A stretch of DNA of 64,000 nucleotides from Nostoc sp. GT001 (GCF_030382115.1 NZ_JAUDRJ010000003.1:6815060-6879059), one strand, 5' to 3'; positions 9,584 through 19,106 are shown, counted from the stretch's first letter. The notes: generated by a model from the letters alone, not told the origin. Program-made: numbers and translations.

Positions 9584-11080
9584 ATGAGCGATCGCTTCGA
9601 TATAAATCATATTTACAATATCTTTGGGTTAAAACCAGGTGCATCTGCTGATGAGGTCAAGCAAGCTTACCGCCAGATGGCTAAGACTTGGCATCCAGAT
9701 TGTTTTATTGAACCGCAGCAAAAGCTAGAAGCGGAAGAAAAAATCAAAGAAATCAATCAAGCTTATGCAAGGTTAAAGTCTTCTCAGCCAAGTCAGACAA
9801 ATCAATCTGCTTCTACTACCAAAATTGATTTAACTCCATCCAATGCTGAAAGTTTTTATAACCTGGCTATGGAGAAAGCTCAAAGAGGAAAATATAGTGA
9901 AGCAATTGAAGACTTTACCCAAGCAATTCGTCTCAACCCCAACTACTTTGAAGCTTACAAATACCGAGGGCTTGCTTGCTCGAAACTAGGATATGAAAAT
10001 AGAGCCAAGTCAGATTTGAAAAATGCCAGAGAACTGGAACTGAAACAGAAAAAAGCACCGCCAAAGTCACCAACGCCGCCACCACCCAAATCTACATCGC
10101 CACCGCCAAAGCCACCAACGTCACCACCACCCCAACCTACATCGCAACCGCCAAAGCCACCAACGCCGCCACCTGAATCACAGTCTCAACCTTCACCGTG
10201 GAAATGTGTTCACACCCTGACTCATCTGAACTGGGTTTTTACAACTGCAATTAGTCCAGATGGGCAAACTTTGGCTAGTGGAAGTAGTGATAATACTATC
10301 AAGATTTGGCATCTCGACACAGGTAAATTACTACATACTCTCACTAGTCATACCAAATGGGTAAGATGCCTAGCCTTTAGTCCAGATAGCCAAACTCTGG
10401 TTAGTGGCAGTGATGATAGCAGCATAATGATTTGGCAAGTATCTACAGGTAAATTACTCAAGACACTTAAAGTACATTCAACCCCTGTTTTTTCTGTAAT
10501 CATTAGTCCAGATGGTCAGACTATCCTGAGTGGCGGTACAGACACTACTATCAAGGTTTCCCATATAGACATGGGGCAGTTACTGCAAGTTCTCAAAGGT
10601 CATTCTTCCTTCATTTATTCCCTTACCACTTGCCCAAAACACCAGATTTTTGTAAGTGGCGGTGCGGATAATACCATTAAGCTATGGAATTTGAAGAGTA
10701 ACAAATTGCTGCAAACTCTCACCGGGCATTCAGGTTGGGTGAGTTGTGTCGCCATTAGCCCTGATGGGCAAATTTTAGCTAGTACCAGTTATGACCAGAC
10801 TATCAAGTTATGGAATATCAATACAGGTAAGCTAGTTAACACACTTGCTGGACATCACAGTTATGTTTGGTCTGTTGCTTTTAGCCCCGATGGTCAAAAT
10901 CTTGCCAGTGCTAGCGCAGACTACACCATAAAGTTATGGCACATTAGCACTGGACAACAACTCTACACGCTGGGCAACCATTCAGATTGGGTTAACTCTG
11001 TCGCTTTCAGTCCTGATGGCAAAACTTTGGTTAGTGGTAGTCGAGATATGACCATCAAGCTTTGGCGCTGCGCTATCTAA
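9584..11080 (+). CDS. J-domain/TPR/WD40 fusion protein
   Basis: A 498-residue protein. Order: J domain (about 5-68, HPD in TWHPDCF), TPR pair (about 85-150), a Pro-rich linker made of PPPPKSTSPPPKPP-like repeats (about 160-205), then seven WD40 repeats of about 42 residues, each with a GH-type start and SPDGQ-x-LASGS-x-D-x-TIKLW core. Seven blades close one beta-propeller. It lies 95 bases after its shorter paralogue in the same direction. The layout suggests a co-chaperone with a large protein-binding platform. The function is inferred from domains only. Confidence 0.9.
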   Translation: MSDRFDINHIYNIFGLKPGASADEVKQAYRQMAKTWHPDCFIEPQQKLEAEEKIKEINQAYARLKSSQPSQTNQSASTTKIDLTPSNAESFYNLAMEKAQRGKYSEAIEDFTQAIRLNPNYFEAYKYRGLACSKLGYENRAKSDLKNARELELKQKKAPPKSPTPPPPKSTSPPPKPPTSPPPQPTSQPPKPPTPPPESQSQPSPWKCVHTLTHLNWVFTTAISPDGQTLASGSSDNTIKIWHLDTGKLLHTLTSHTKWVRCLAFSPDSQTLVSGSDDSSIMIWQVSTGKLLKTLKVHSTPVFSVIISPDGQTILSGGTDTTIKVSHIDMGQLLQVLKGHSSFIYSLTTCPKHQIFVSGGADNTIKLWNLKSNKLLQTLTGHSGWVSCVAISPDGQILASTSYDQTIKLWNINTGKLVNTLAGHHSYVWSVAFSPDGQNLASASADYTIKLWHISTGQQLYTLGNHSDWVNSVAFSPDGKTLVSGSRDMTIKLWRCAI

Positions 11081-11398
11081 CAACAAATTAAAAATTTAGA
11101 GAATTGAAGCAAATTGCTAGATTTTTTGATCGATGCATTAATTGACAGTTTGATAACATCCATCTTTGGGATACTCTTTCTCTTGATTAAGTATTAACTC
11201 TCTAAAGATTAAGTATTAACTCCCTGGAGATAGAGCCACTTGTTTGAGGGCAGAGGTTATTCTGAGATTACCAACAGTTGAGTAGCAAATAAGACTCAAT
11301 ATTTATCAGCAACATATATTTTCAGTTCATTAAAACCTTTTGTTTTCACAAAGCTTTAGTTCGTCAATATTTTAATCTGAGGAGTTAAATCAACGGCT
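11081..11398. other. Intergenic region after the WD40 gene
   Basis: 318 bases without a gene. It contains the direct repeat GATTAAGTATTAACTC twice, about 26 bases apart (roughly 11184-11222). No terminator with a T-run was seen. Confidence 0.35.
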
Positions 11399-12133
11399 AT
11401 GTCTATTCCCAATGAACGCGAAAGCAAAAACAGTGAAGTTAAACAAGAATCTTACACTGATATTAATGGCAATACTCAGACCCATTACACACAAACCACT
11501 GAAACAGTTAAGAACAATACAACTAATCCCAACTCTTACACTAACGGTTACGTACATGGTCGAAATGTTGAGCGTAGCTACCAGCAAGCAGATTTAGCCC
11601 AGCGTGATGAAAACAATGCTAGTGGTGGTTTGCTGTTGGGTATTATCATTACTTCCCTGCTTGGTTTGGTTATAGGTGGGGTTTGGTACTTCAACCAGCA
11701 GAATAACGCAGCGGTTAACAATGCTGTGCCAGTCGTGGTTCCTGTTCCGAGTAAGAGCGATCCAACTCCCAGTGCATCTCCTCAACCACCAACGATAATC
11801 GAAAGAACTACGGAAGTACCTGTACCTGTTGCTGTTCCTGTTCCTGTTCCCCAACAGCAAGTTACACCTCCGTCTGCACCTCGCCAACCGGATATTAACA
11901 TTACTATTCCACCCCAGCAGCCTGCGGCAGAAAAAGCACCTTCTGTAACCCAGCCAGCCCCTAAAGCGACACAAAGTCCGGCGACGAGTCCAACTACCAA
12001 TACTCCGGCTTCGCAAAACGATAGTTCTACTAATACTGTTGCTCCTGGTACGAAAAGTGACACTTCTAAAACCACTACACCTCAAGGAGTAGACCAGTCA
12101 GACAGTACATCTAACAGCGGTTCTGGTCAGTAA
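11399..12133 (+). CDS. Single-pass membrane protein with Pro/Thr-rich C-terminal domain
   Basis: A 244-residue protein of unknown function. The first 75 residues are polar and Asn/Thr-rich. One transmembrane helix follows at about 76-98 (GGLLLGIIITSLLGLVIGG). The rest is low complexity: a PVPVAVPVPVP stretch, then Thr/Ser/Pro/Gln-rich sequence to the end. This arrangement suggests a cytoplasmic N-terminus and an unstructured periplasmic or wall-spanning tail, but nothing in the sequence shows a partner. A 12-bp-stem hairpin follows the stop. Confidence 0.72.
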   Translation: MSIPNERESKNSEVKQESYTDINGNTQTHYTQTTETVKNNTTNPNSYTNGYVHGRNVERSYQQADLAQRDENNASGGLLLGIIITSLLGLVIGGVWYFNQQNNAAVNNAVPVVVPVPSKSDPTPSASPQPPTIIERTTEVPVPVAVPVPVPQQQVTPPSAPRQPDINITIPPQQPAAEKAPSVTQPAPKATQSPATSPTTNTPASQNDSSTNTVAPGTKSDTSKTTTPQGVDQSDSTSNSGSGQ

Positions 12134-12152
12134 AGGCTTCTGAACTTTCAGT

Positions 12153-12194
12153 CCACTTGGTAATGTTGGCATGAATGCGAATATTACCAAGTGG
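12153..12194 (+). terminator. Stem-loop after the Pro/Thr-rich membrane protein gene
   Basis: CCACTTGGTAAT (12153-12164) and ATTACCAAGTGG (12183-12194) form a perfect 12-bp stem, 20 bases past the stop codon. The following sequence is AACAAATTTT, so the T tract is displaced. Terminator is likely but not certain. Confidence 0.6.
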
Positions 12195-12680
12195 AACAAA
12201 TTTTAAGCAATATTTCTGAATTGTTGCGAAAAATTAATGGTATTCAAGTTTAGTAAAGGTATCTTGTAGCTAAACAAACACAATGCTAGATTAAGACCAA
12301 GGTACAAACAGGTTAAAAGTTAAACAAAAACTTTCAAGTTAGAGCCTGTGCCTCCTGCTCTAATCTTCTCGCGATCGCTATGATTGGTTGTGACATCCGT
12401 TGAATGTGTTTTTGCCTTAAGTTCAATGAGTTGTTTTGGAGGTTTTAGAACGCACAGCCAGAAAATGCCTGCCTAGTTGGAATGTAAGGATGTGCAATTC
12501 TGAGTAAAGCGATCGCGAATACTGTCCACCAAATTTTAAGTTAGCCATTTCTGAATTCTCCAATCTTCAAGTAACCGCCCCAAGCTATTGAGATTTATCC
12601 ATCGTAGCTTCAGGCGGTTTCTGCTTTGAGTGTTATGATGCATTTTTGTCATTTGTCATTTATTTAGACTAATAACCAAT

Positions 12681-12831
12681 ACTTCTCTACTAGAGGCTAC
12701 GCCAACGACTACGCGGTAGTTGAATCTCGACTTACCTCGACTTCGCTCGGCACAAGTCGCTCGATTTCCGCACAGCGATGCACTGAGCCTGTCCTGAGCG
12801 TAGCCGTTGGCGCAGCCTCTCGTAGAGAAGG
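12681..12831. repeat. Palindromic dispersed repeat (MITE-like, about 150 bp)
   Basis: The left arm at 12681-12714 (CTCTACTAGAGGCTACGCCA core) is about 88 percent identical to the reverse complement of 12798-12831. The middle holds smaller TCGACTT/AAGTCG palindromes. The same GCGTAGCC/GCGCAGCCTCT core recurs near 32540, 46130, 47500 and 62260. The remainder of the 746-base gap (12134-12879) holds two HIP1 sites and no convincing gene. Confidence 0.75.
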
Positions 12832-12879
12832 GCGTAGTCGTTGTGTCAAAACTCAGTACAAGTGACCAATGACCAATGA

Positions 12880-13713
12880 CTAATGACTAACTAAGGTAAT
12901 TACAGTCACTTCAGGCGGACAAAATAAACGTCCTGGTTTATAAGTTCCTAAACCACGATTGACATATAGTTGATTTTCTTCCACCTTGTGAAAACCTTGC
13001 GCCCACTCCCAATATCGAACTACTTTTGAGCAGTCTCCTAATAAAAATGTTACCCAACGCCGTAATTTTTTGGGAATTTGTTTGAGTAGCTTTTTGTAAT
13101 AGAGTACTAGAGGGCCAATGCCCGGAATCACGATGTGACCACCGTGGGTATGACCAGATAGTTGCAAATCTACGCGCCATTGTTGCAATATCTTGGCTGT
13201 ATCTGGGTTATGAGATAAAACGATGCGCGGTGTAAGCGAGTCTAGTTGATTCATCACTGGTGCAGGGTAAAATTCCCGTGACCAATAATCAGCTAGTCCT
13301 ACCAATGGTAATTCCTTTCCTAGTGGATAGGCGATTTCATTCCAAAGTACGTGAACCCCAATGGTGGTTAACGCTTGTGTAACTTCTGATTTGGAGTGGC
13401 TGTAATAGATATCGTGGTTCCCAAGTACGGCGTAGATACCACAGCGACTTTGCAGATGTTTGAGTCGAAGCACCAATTGATGGATTGGTGTGGGATCGTC
13501 AGTTACGTAGTCACCAGTTAATAGAATTAAATCTGGTTCAGCTTCATTAGTAAGTGCGATCGCTTTTTCTAACATATCTTCCGACAGTCGCAAACCATCA
13601 TAGTGAAAATCTGACAACTGCACTAACGTTGTACCTTGTAAAGATGCAGGAAGTTCCGCAATCTTAACCGTTATTTTATCTACTCTTAAATGTCCCGTAA
13701 ACAACCAATGCAT
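12880..13713 (-). CDS. YkuE-like metallophosphoesterase (paralogue A)
   Basis: A 277-residue calcineurin-like phosphoesterase. Metal-binding blocks are visible in order: LSDFHYDG, LLTGDYVTD, LGNHDIYY and SGHTHGG. The HTHGG form and the length resemble YkuE-like proteins, which in Bacillus are peptidoglycan-associated; this one starts directly at MHWLF with no clear signal peptide. It is followed upstream by a paralogue about 75 percent identical by eye (13933-14781), separated by about 220 bases without a gene. Substrate is unknown. Confidence 0.88.
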   Translation of the reverse strand: MHWLFTGHLRVDKITVKIAELPASLQGTTLVQLSDFHYDGLRLSEDMLEKAIALTNEAEPDLILLTGDYVTDDPTPIHQLVLRLKHLQSRCGIYAVLGNHDIYYSHSKSEVTQALTTIGVHVLWNEIAYPLGKELPLVGLADYWSREFYPAPVMNQLDSLTPRIVLSHNPDTAKILQQWRVDLQLSGHTHGGHIVIPGIGPLVLYYKKLLKQIPKKLRRWVTFLLGDCSKVVRYWEWAQGFHKVEENQLYVNRGLGTYKPGRLFCPPEVTVITLVSH

Positions 13714-13932
13714 AAGTTAACCGATACTCCTCATACCAGCGCTTACAGCTTACCAAAAATAAAAATGTAACTTGATAAAATGCAATAATTTATGTCATCT
13801 ACTTCAGATACAATTAATTCATTCGATTTAAATTTTGGCGATGAAAGTAGCAGGTTATGGCTGAGTTTGTAAGCACTCATTAGCCAGAGTACCTGCTGAA
13901 ATTGCGTTCTTTTTTGTTAGATTTGGAATTAC

Positions 13933-14781
13933 CTACTCACCTTGTAGGGTGATCATAGTAACTTCTGGGCGGCAAAATAAGCGTCCTGGGAGGTAAGTTC
14001 CCAAACCACGATTGATATATAGCTGATTTTTACCTAGCCGATGCAAACCCTGCGCCCATTCCCAATGGTTGACTACAGAAACATTTACTTCTAGAAATGG
14101 GAATCGATGCCTCACTTTTCTGGGTATTTTTTTTACAAGCTTTTCGTAAAACAACGCCGCAGGACCAATTCCAGGAATCACGATTTGACCACCGTGAGTA
14201 TGACCAGATAATTGTAAATCGACTCGCCATGTTTGTAATATCTCCGCAGTATCTGGGTTGTGGGATAAAACAATGCAGGGTGTGTCGGGGTTTAGCTGGT
14301 TCATAACTGTTGCGGGGTGGAATTCCCGTGACCAATAGTCAGCCAGTCCGACGAGTGGTAATTCTTTTCCTAGTGGATAGGCAATTTCGTTCCAAAGGAC
14401 GTGAATTCCAATGCTAGTAAGGGCTTCTGTAACTTCTGCTTTTGCGTGTTTATATATATCGTGATTGCCAAGGATAGCATAGATTCCACTGCGACTTTGC
14501 AAATGTTTGAGTCGAAGTACCAGTTGGTGAATTGGCGACGGATCATCAGTTACGTAGTCACCAGTTAATAAAATTAAATCTGGTTTAGCTTCGTTAGTCA
14601 CTGCGATCGCTTTTTCTAACATCTCTGCCGACAGCCGCAAACCATCGTAGTGAAAATCTGACAACTGCACCAGCTTTTTACCTTGTAACGATGCAGGCAA
14701 CCCTGCAATGTTAACCGTCAATGCTTCTGTACTCAACGGCCCAGATAACAACCAATGCATAAAACGTTCAATAAACTTCAA
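13933..14781 (-). CDS. YkuE-like metallophosphoesterase (paralogue B)
   Basis: A 282-residue tandem paralogue of the 12880 gene. It has the same metal-binding blocks (LSDFHYDG, LLTGDYVTD, LGNHDIYK, SGHTHGG) and a slightly longer N-terminus (MKFIERFMHWLL). Almost all differences lie in the C-terminal third, around the residues following the HTHGG block. That pattern fits two copies kept for different substrates or partners. Both read away from the ParA-fusion gene, with which this one is divergent. Confidence 0.88.
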   Translation of the reverse strand: MKFIERFMHWLLSGPLSTEALTVNIAGLPASLQGKKLVQLSDFHYDGLRLSAEMLEKAIAVTNEAKPDLILLTGDYVTDDPSPIHQLVLRLKHLQSRSGIYAILGNHDIYKHAKAEVTEALTSIGIHVLWNEIAYPLGKELPLVGLADYWSREFHPATVMNQLNPDTPCIVLSHNPDTAEILQTWRVDLQLSGHTHGGQIVIPGIGPAALFYEKLVKKIPRKVRHRFPFLEVNVSVVNHWEWAQGLHRLGKNQLYINRGLGTYLPGRLFCRPEVTMITLQGE

Positions 14782-15064
14782 TCATAGCGCTTACAGCTTA
14801 ACGAAACATTGTCAGTTCGTGTACAGCGACTAGTGCAAGTTATTGAAAATTTTATGAAACCTGTGGATTTTAGCTTATTGATACTTATTTAAATCAGACG
14901 TAAGTTTGGTGTTAATTTATGTCAGAGTATAGTGCATTTCTGTGAAAATCAGGGGGATAGTGATTCATGTTACGTATATAAATCAACTATACGGTCAAAG
15001 TTTATTTATTTGGGTATACTATGTTACGTACTCCTGCATTGAAGCAAAACACCTAAAGTTGTTT

Positions 15065-16231
15065 ATGTCATCATCATTAGAGCCACAATTCATCCAGGAT
15101 TTTACCCACTTTGAGCAGCACGTAGCAAAACTAATCCATAAAGCAGATTGGACAGTTGAAACTGCAAAGACCAATCAACCTGGCTACGATCTAGTAGTTA
15201 AAAAAGGAAACCTAGTTGGTGTTGTTCAGGTTAAATGGCTAAAAAGTAACGTAACAGCGCCACAGCTTTTAAAGTTTGCTGACTTTTTAGATTCTGACGA
15301 AGGCAAAAAATTTAATTTTGGTTGGTTTATAACTACAAAAGGATTTGGCGGCCCAGCATTGGCATTAATGAGAACCTGGGGTAAAGATACTAAAATTCGC
15401 TGTGGGATTGCCCATGAAAATAAGCTGGTTGGAATTGATGGTGATTACGTCATTGGTGGCAGAGGTAATCTTGAAAATTCCGAAGAAACTACGTCAAAAA
15501 AAGTTTATTTTGGAGTTTTCACCTGTAAAGGCGGAGTAGGAAAAACAACTGTAGCAGGTCATTTAGCAGGAGCATTAGCGCTGCAAGGATTTAATGTAGC
15601 ACTTGTGGATTTAGACCCAGAACAAAATCTGCAAAAATTAGTAGGTGATGGGGTTTTTGTTCCCAATCCTAAAGGGGTAGGCACAACTATTCAAGTTTTT
15701 GATGGAAATGATTGGGATGAAGATGCTGCCCGTGATTGTCAAATAGTAATTTGTGATTGCTCGCCAGCATTAGAGCGTAATCCCCCAGAGCTAGTTAAGC
15801 GATTAGATTATTGTATTATCCCAACAACCTTCAATCCACTGGGAATAAGTAAGCACGGTAAAGTTATTCAAGATACTGTTAAAGAAATACGTGAAATCAA
15901 TAATTTAGCTCATTTGTTTGTATTAGTTAACAATTTTAAAGATCCTGGTATTAAACGCTTAAGGCTTCTTAAAGAAGTTTATTCTAATACTTATAAAGAA
16001 ATTAGTAAAATAGATAAAAAATTTCATTGTATAGATCCAGAAGAAGTTTGCATTCGGACTAGCGACCTACTTTACTACTGGGGTATACATATACTCGAAA
16101 ATCCAGAAAATCCTGCCAGTAGATTAGCTTTTGATCTAGTTGGCGGAAGATGCTACCCGCGTGAAGATTTTATCAACTTAGCAGATTACATTGAAAGAGA
16201 AGCTGGTATAGGAATTCTTAGAGCTAGTTAA
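15065..16231 (+). CDS. Mrr-like nuclease domain fused to a ParA/MinD-type ATPase
   Basis: A 388-residue two-domain protein. Residues about 10-130 look like an Mrr-type restriction endonuclease fold: D42 in GYDLVV, then Q55-x-K57 in GVVQVKW, then FGWFITTKGFGGPA. Residues about 148-385 are a deviant-Walker ATPase: TCKGGVGKTTVAGHLAGALA (K155, K160), VDLDPEQNL and IVICDCSPALERNP. ATG 15065 is chosen because the domain homology begins shortly after it; a GTG at 14942 would add 41 residues unlike either family. It is monocistronic, between divergent and convergent neighbours, with a bidirectional terminator after it. No ParB, methylase or second restriction subunit lies nearby. The role is unknown: DNA partition-like positioning or defence are inferences. 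Confidence 0.85.
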   Translation: MSSSLEPQFIQDFTHFEQHVAKLIHKADWTVETAKTNQPGYDLVVKKGNLVGVVQVKWLKSNVTAPQLLKFADFLDSDEGKKFNFGWFITTKGFGGPALALMRTWGKDTKIRCGIAHENKLVGIDGDYVIGGRGNLENSEETTSKKVYFGVFTCKGGVGKTTVAGHLAGALALQGFNVALVDLDPEQNLQKLVGDGVFVPNPKGVGTTIQVFDGNDWDEDAARDCQIVICDCSPALERNPPELVKRLDYCIIPTTFNPLGISKHGKVIQDTVKEIREINNLAHLFVLVNNFKDPGIKRLRLLKEVYSNTYKEISKIDKKFHCIDPEEVCIRTSDLLYYWGIHILENPENPASRLAFDLVGGRCYPREDFINLADYIEREAGIGILRAS

Positions 16232-16417
16232 AACTGTTAAGATAATTTTACACTTAGCGATCGCTAATCTTCCTATAAAATTTTTACCAATATCTGTCCT
16301 AAAATCGAGCTTAATACAGAAATTCCTCTCTAACCTGACGGTATAGAGAGGTTGAAGGGGCTTGCTTGGGGTTAAGTCTGTATTGGACTCTACTGAGAAC
16401 CTCTATAATTACAAAAC

Positions 16418-16452
16418 AGCGCCAGACTTATCACAGACTGGCGCTATTTTTT
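16418..16452. terminator. Bidirectional intrinsic terminator
   Basis: AGCGCCAG (16418-16425) pairs with CTGGCGCT (16438-16445), followed by ATTTTTT on the plus strand and preceded by AAAACA, giving T's on the minus strand. It sits between the convergent ParA-fusion and GlsB-type genes and probably serves both. Confidence 0.88.
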
Positions 16453-16522
16453 CAATTTAATTCACAGTTAAAAATAGTTAAATGAATTTGTTAAATCTTT
16501 GTCATTGATTTACCGCAATTTT

Positions 16523-16795
16523 TTATACAGCACTGCGGTTGGTTAATAAATTCCACAAGAAAACTGCGACAATTGCACCAAGAACTGCTACTGCAATACC
16601 TGGAATGCTGAGACTAGGAGCTGCTAGAGATAAAGTTCCCGTACTGAAAAATACACCTAAACTACCGCCAACAAAAGCACCGATGATTCCTAACAATATG
16701 GTTCCTAGAATTCCGCCACCTTGATGACCGGGGTAGATAGCTTTTGCGATCGCACCAGCAATTAGACCTAAAACAATCCAAGCAAGAATATTCAT
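16523..16795 (-). CDS. GlsB/YeaQ/YmgE family small membrane protein
   Basis: A 90-residue, very hydrophobic protein with three likely membrane helices (residues about 3-20, 30-50 and 63-84). The motif GLIAGAIAKAIYPG followed by GGGILGTILLGIIGAFVGG is that of the transglycosylase-associated (Tag/YeaQ) family, which is stress-induced in other bacteria. No enzymatic residues are evident. It is monocistronic and convergent with the ParA-fusion gene across a shared terminator. Confidence 0.88.
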   Translation of the reverse strand: MNILAWIVLGLIAGAIAKAIYPGHQGGGILGTILLGIIGAFVGGSLGVFFSTGTLSLAAPSLSIPGIAVAVLGAIVAVFLWNLLTNRSAV

Positions 16796-17042
16796 TGTTG
16801 TTAAGTTGGTAAACGTTTTTGACTTACATGTATATATTAACGATCTTCATTTTTGACTTAATCTACCATCAGAATTAATTATGAATATCCATTAGGAATA
16901 GTTTAATTGCTACTAAGCTTTTTAACATCCAGCTTAGGACAAGTCCGCTATGGATAGCTGTGACTAGCCGTTATCTTACGATTTGCCAATGTCCTAAGCT
17001 GTCTGACCACTGCTATATCACCCATTTGAGGTAGATAGTCAA

Positions 17043-17081
17043 TTAAAAAAAAGCTCCTAGTAGGTCTTTAACTAGGGGCTT
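17043..17081 (-). terminator. Intrinsic terminator (minus strand)
   Basis: AAGCTCCTAGT (17051-17061) pairs with ACTAGGGGCTT (17071-17081) with one wobble; on the minus strand the stem is followed by eight T's. It serves the small membrane protein gene at 17250. The rest of the 16796-17249 gap shows no gene. Confidence 0.85.
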
Positions 17082-17249
17082 ACATAAACTATTGCTTGGT
17101 AATTGCAGTATATGCATTTTTAATTAGCTCTCTCCTCTACTAGAAGAATTAAGCTGAATTTTTAGAGACTGTCTCTAAAGTAATGTAAAGGAAGCAAAAT
17201 CAGATAATTGAGACGATCGCTTATCCCTTTACAAGTTCATGTCTAGTTT

Positions 17250-17519
17250 TTAATTTTTAATTGCTGCACGATCGCTGCCAATGACTTGATGGCCGATCAA
17301 TGGGAACAGTCTGCGGTAAGACCAATGCATACTTAGGAAAATCAGACTTACTAAAGTCAGCAGCATGACGCCCAGAATCGTTGTATATGACTTGGTGCGC
17401 CACCAAAATTCATTTGCACTTAGTCGCACAAGCTTCCATAAGCTAGCTATATCGACGCTTTCAGAATGGTGAATGGTGATTGGTAAGGATGCTGCTGTGT
17501 TTTGTCGTGCAATTGTCAT
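17250..17519 (-). CDS. Small single-pass membrane protein, unknown function
   Basis: An 89-residue protein, not assigned to a family. The N-terminal half is soluble, the sequence SANEFWWRTKSY precedes one transmembrane helix (about 47-63, TTILGVMLLTLVSLIFLSM), and a short basic C-terminus follows. The ATG is preceded by an AGGAG-like box, and a clear terminator lies 170 bases downstream, so it is probably a real single-gene transcript. Confidence 0.65.
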   Translation of the reverse strand: MTIARQNTAASLPITIHHSESVDIASLWKLVRLSANEFWWRTKSYTTILGVMLLTLVSLIFLSMHWSYRRLFPLIGHQVIGSDRAAIKN

Positions 17520-17748
17520 TTTAATTACTCCTTTAAACCCAAATGCTAAGACACTAACTTTAAACTACGGTAACACTATAGAGTTTACGTTATTTATATG
17601 TAATATCTCATAGCTTGATGCAAGAAGCAAGTTTTAAGGGGATTATGAATCGGGGATTGGGCATTAGTATTAAAAATTAGGTATTTACTAGATTGAAAAC
17701 TATTTTCTAGTCCGAGTCCCTACTCCCAGTCCCCAATTCCCAGTTAAA

Positions 17749-18381
17749 ATGCCTAATCAAATTTGGTTATCACAGTTGCAAAAACATCGAGCGATCGCAG
17801 TTATCCGCGCCCCCCAAATCGAATTGGGGCAGCAAATGGCAATGGCTGTAGCATCTGGGGGAATGCAGCTAATTGAGATTACCTGGAATAGCGATCGCGC
17901 TGGGGAATTAATCAGTCAACTACGTTCGGAATTACCAGCCTGTATCATTGGCACTGGTACGCTATTCAATGTGCAGCAGCTAGAAGAAGCGATCGCGTCT
18001 GGGGCGCAATTCCTCTTCACACCCCATGTTGATTCGGCAATGATTCAAGCAGCACAAGAAAAAAATGTGCCGATTATACCAGGAGCTATGACTCCTACAG
18101 AAATTGTTACTGCTTGGAGTCAGGGCGCTAGTTGTGTAAAAGTGTTTCCCGTACAAGCAGTGGGAGGGATTAACTATATCAAAAGTTTGCAAGGGCCACT
18201 GGGTGAGATTCCCTTAATTCCTACTGGCGGCGTGACTCTAGAAAATGCCAAAGAATTTTTGCAAGCTGGAGCGATCGCTGTCGGTTTGAGCGGGGAATTA
18301 TTTCCCCAAAAGCTTGTCATAGAGGGAAATTGGTTAGCGATCGCAACTCAGGCAAAAAACCTAATGCAACAGTTAGGTTAA
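17749..18381 (+). CDS. eda: KDPG/KHG aldolase
   Basis: A 210-residue class I aldolase that splits 2-keto-3-deoxy-6-phosphogluconate into pyruvate and glyceraldehyde-3-phosphate, the last step of the Entner-Doudoroff route. The catalytic Glu is in LIEITWNSD (about residue 43) and the Schiff-base Lys is in [12 protein letters not shown] (about residue 129). GTGTLFN and IPTGGV form the remaining active-site loops. It is standalone; no edd is in the window, which is usual in cyanobacteria. Preference for the hydroxyglutarate substrate cannot be excluded. Confidence 0.93.
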   Translation: MPNQIWLSQLQKHRAIAVIRAPQIELGQQMAMAVASGGMQLIEITWNSDRAGELISQLRSELPACIIGTGTLFNVQQLEEAIASGAQFLFTPHVDSAMIQAAQEKNVPIIPGAMTPTEIVTAWSQGASCVKVFPVQAVGGINYIKSLQGPLGEIPLIPTGGVTLENAKEFLQAGAIAVGLSGELFPQKLVIEGNWLAIATQAKNLMQQLG

Positions 18382-18494
18382 CTTAGAATCAAATCATCAA
18401 ACATCCACGTCTATTAAAGTAATAGATATGGAAATAAAGGTGAAACCTGATAAGTTTCTCAAGACCCCATGATTTGAGTGTGAGTGTATCTAAA

Positions 18495-19010
18495 ATGAAA
18501 AGACAAATTTCTCCTGACTGGGTGCGTCGCTTACAAGTACTCCTCACTGGTACAGCACTGTCCTTAAGTGTTTTTACTACTACTGGAACCAGTGAAGCTT
18601 GGGCGAATTCCAAAAATCAAGTGATTGCACAAAAAATCCAGACATTACAAAAATCGGATAAGCGCTGGATTCAAATTGATCTTTCAAAGCAACGGTTAAT
18701 AGCTTGGGAAGGTGACAGAGTGGTTTATGGAAGTGCTATTTCCTCTGGCAAAAAATCCACTCCCACTCTTATTGGTACTTTTAATATTCAATCCAAGTTC
18801 AAAACTACAAGGATGCGGGGAAGCGGCTATGACGTTCCCAATGTTCCTCATGCGATGTTTTACCAAGGCAATTACGGTATTCACGGGGCTTACTGGCATA
18901 AAAGGTTTGGTACGCCAGTCAGCCACGGCTGTGTAAATCTCGCACCTAAACACGCTAAATGGCTATTTGAGTGGGCATCGGTAGGGACACCAGTAGTTAT
19001 CCAGAAATAG
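18495..19010 (+). CDS. L,D-transpeptidase (YkuD family), copy 1
   Basis: A secreted YkuD-domain protein of about 171 residues. An N-terminal basic and hydrophobic segment (MKRQ, then about residues 15-35, ending near EAWANS) looks like a signal peptide. The catalytic motif [20 protein letters not shown] holds the active His and Cys. It would make 3-3 or protein crosslinks in peptidoglycan. ATG 18495 is preferred over an upstream TTG (18474) and GTG (18480) in the same frame, because the signal peptide then starts normally. A paralogue follows 500 bases downstream. Confidence 0.9.
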   Translation: MKRQISPDWVRRLQVLLTGTALSLSVFTTTGTSEAWANSKNQVIAQKIQTLQKSDKRWIQIDLSKQRLIAWEGDRVVYGSAISSGKKSTPTLIGTFNIQSKFKTTRMRGSGYDVPNVPHAMFYQGNYGIHGAYWHKRFGTPVSHGCVNLAPKHAKWLFEWASVGTPVVIQK

Positions 19011-19076
19011 TAGGTGAAGCAACCAAAAGGCAATTTGGATAAAATCATTAATAACAACAAATCAAGACAATTAAGT

Positions 19077-19106
19077 GATTCCCAGCAAGATTTTATGCTG
19101 GGAATC
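19077..19106 (+). terminator. Stem-loop after L,D-transpeptidase 1
   Basis: GATTCCCAGCA and TGCTGGGAATC form a perfect 11-bp stem with an 8-nt loop, 67 bases past the stop. No T-run follows. The rest of 19011-19507 shows no gene apart from AGGTGAGG before the second transpeptidase. Confidence 0.6.

Noticed and set aside
11594..12085. Long antisense frames over the Pro/Thr-rich membrane protein gene
   Set aside because: They arise from the low-complexity composition of the sense gene.
14942..15064. GTG start giving 41 extra residues on the ParA-fusion protein
   Set aside because: The extra residues resemble neither domain and no ribosome-binding site is visible; ATG 15065 fits the nuclease domain.
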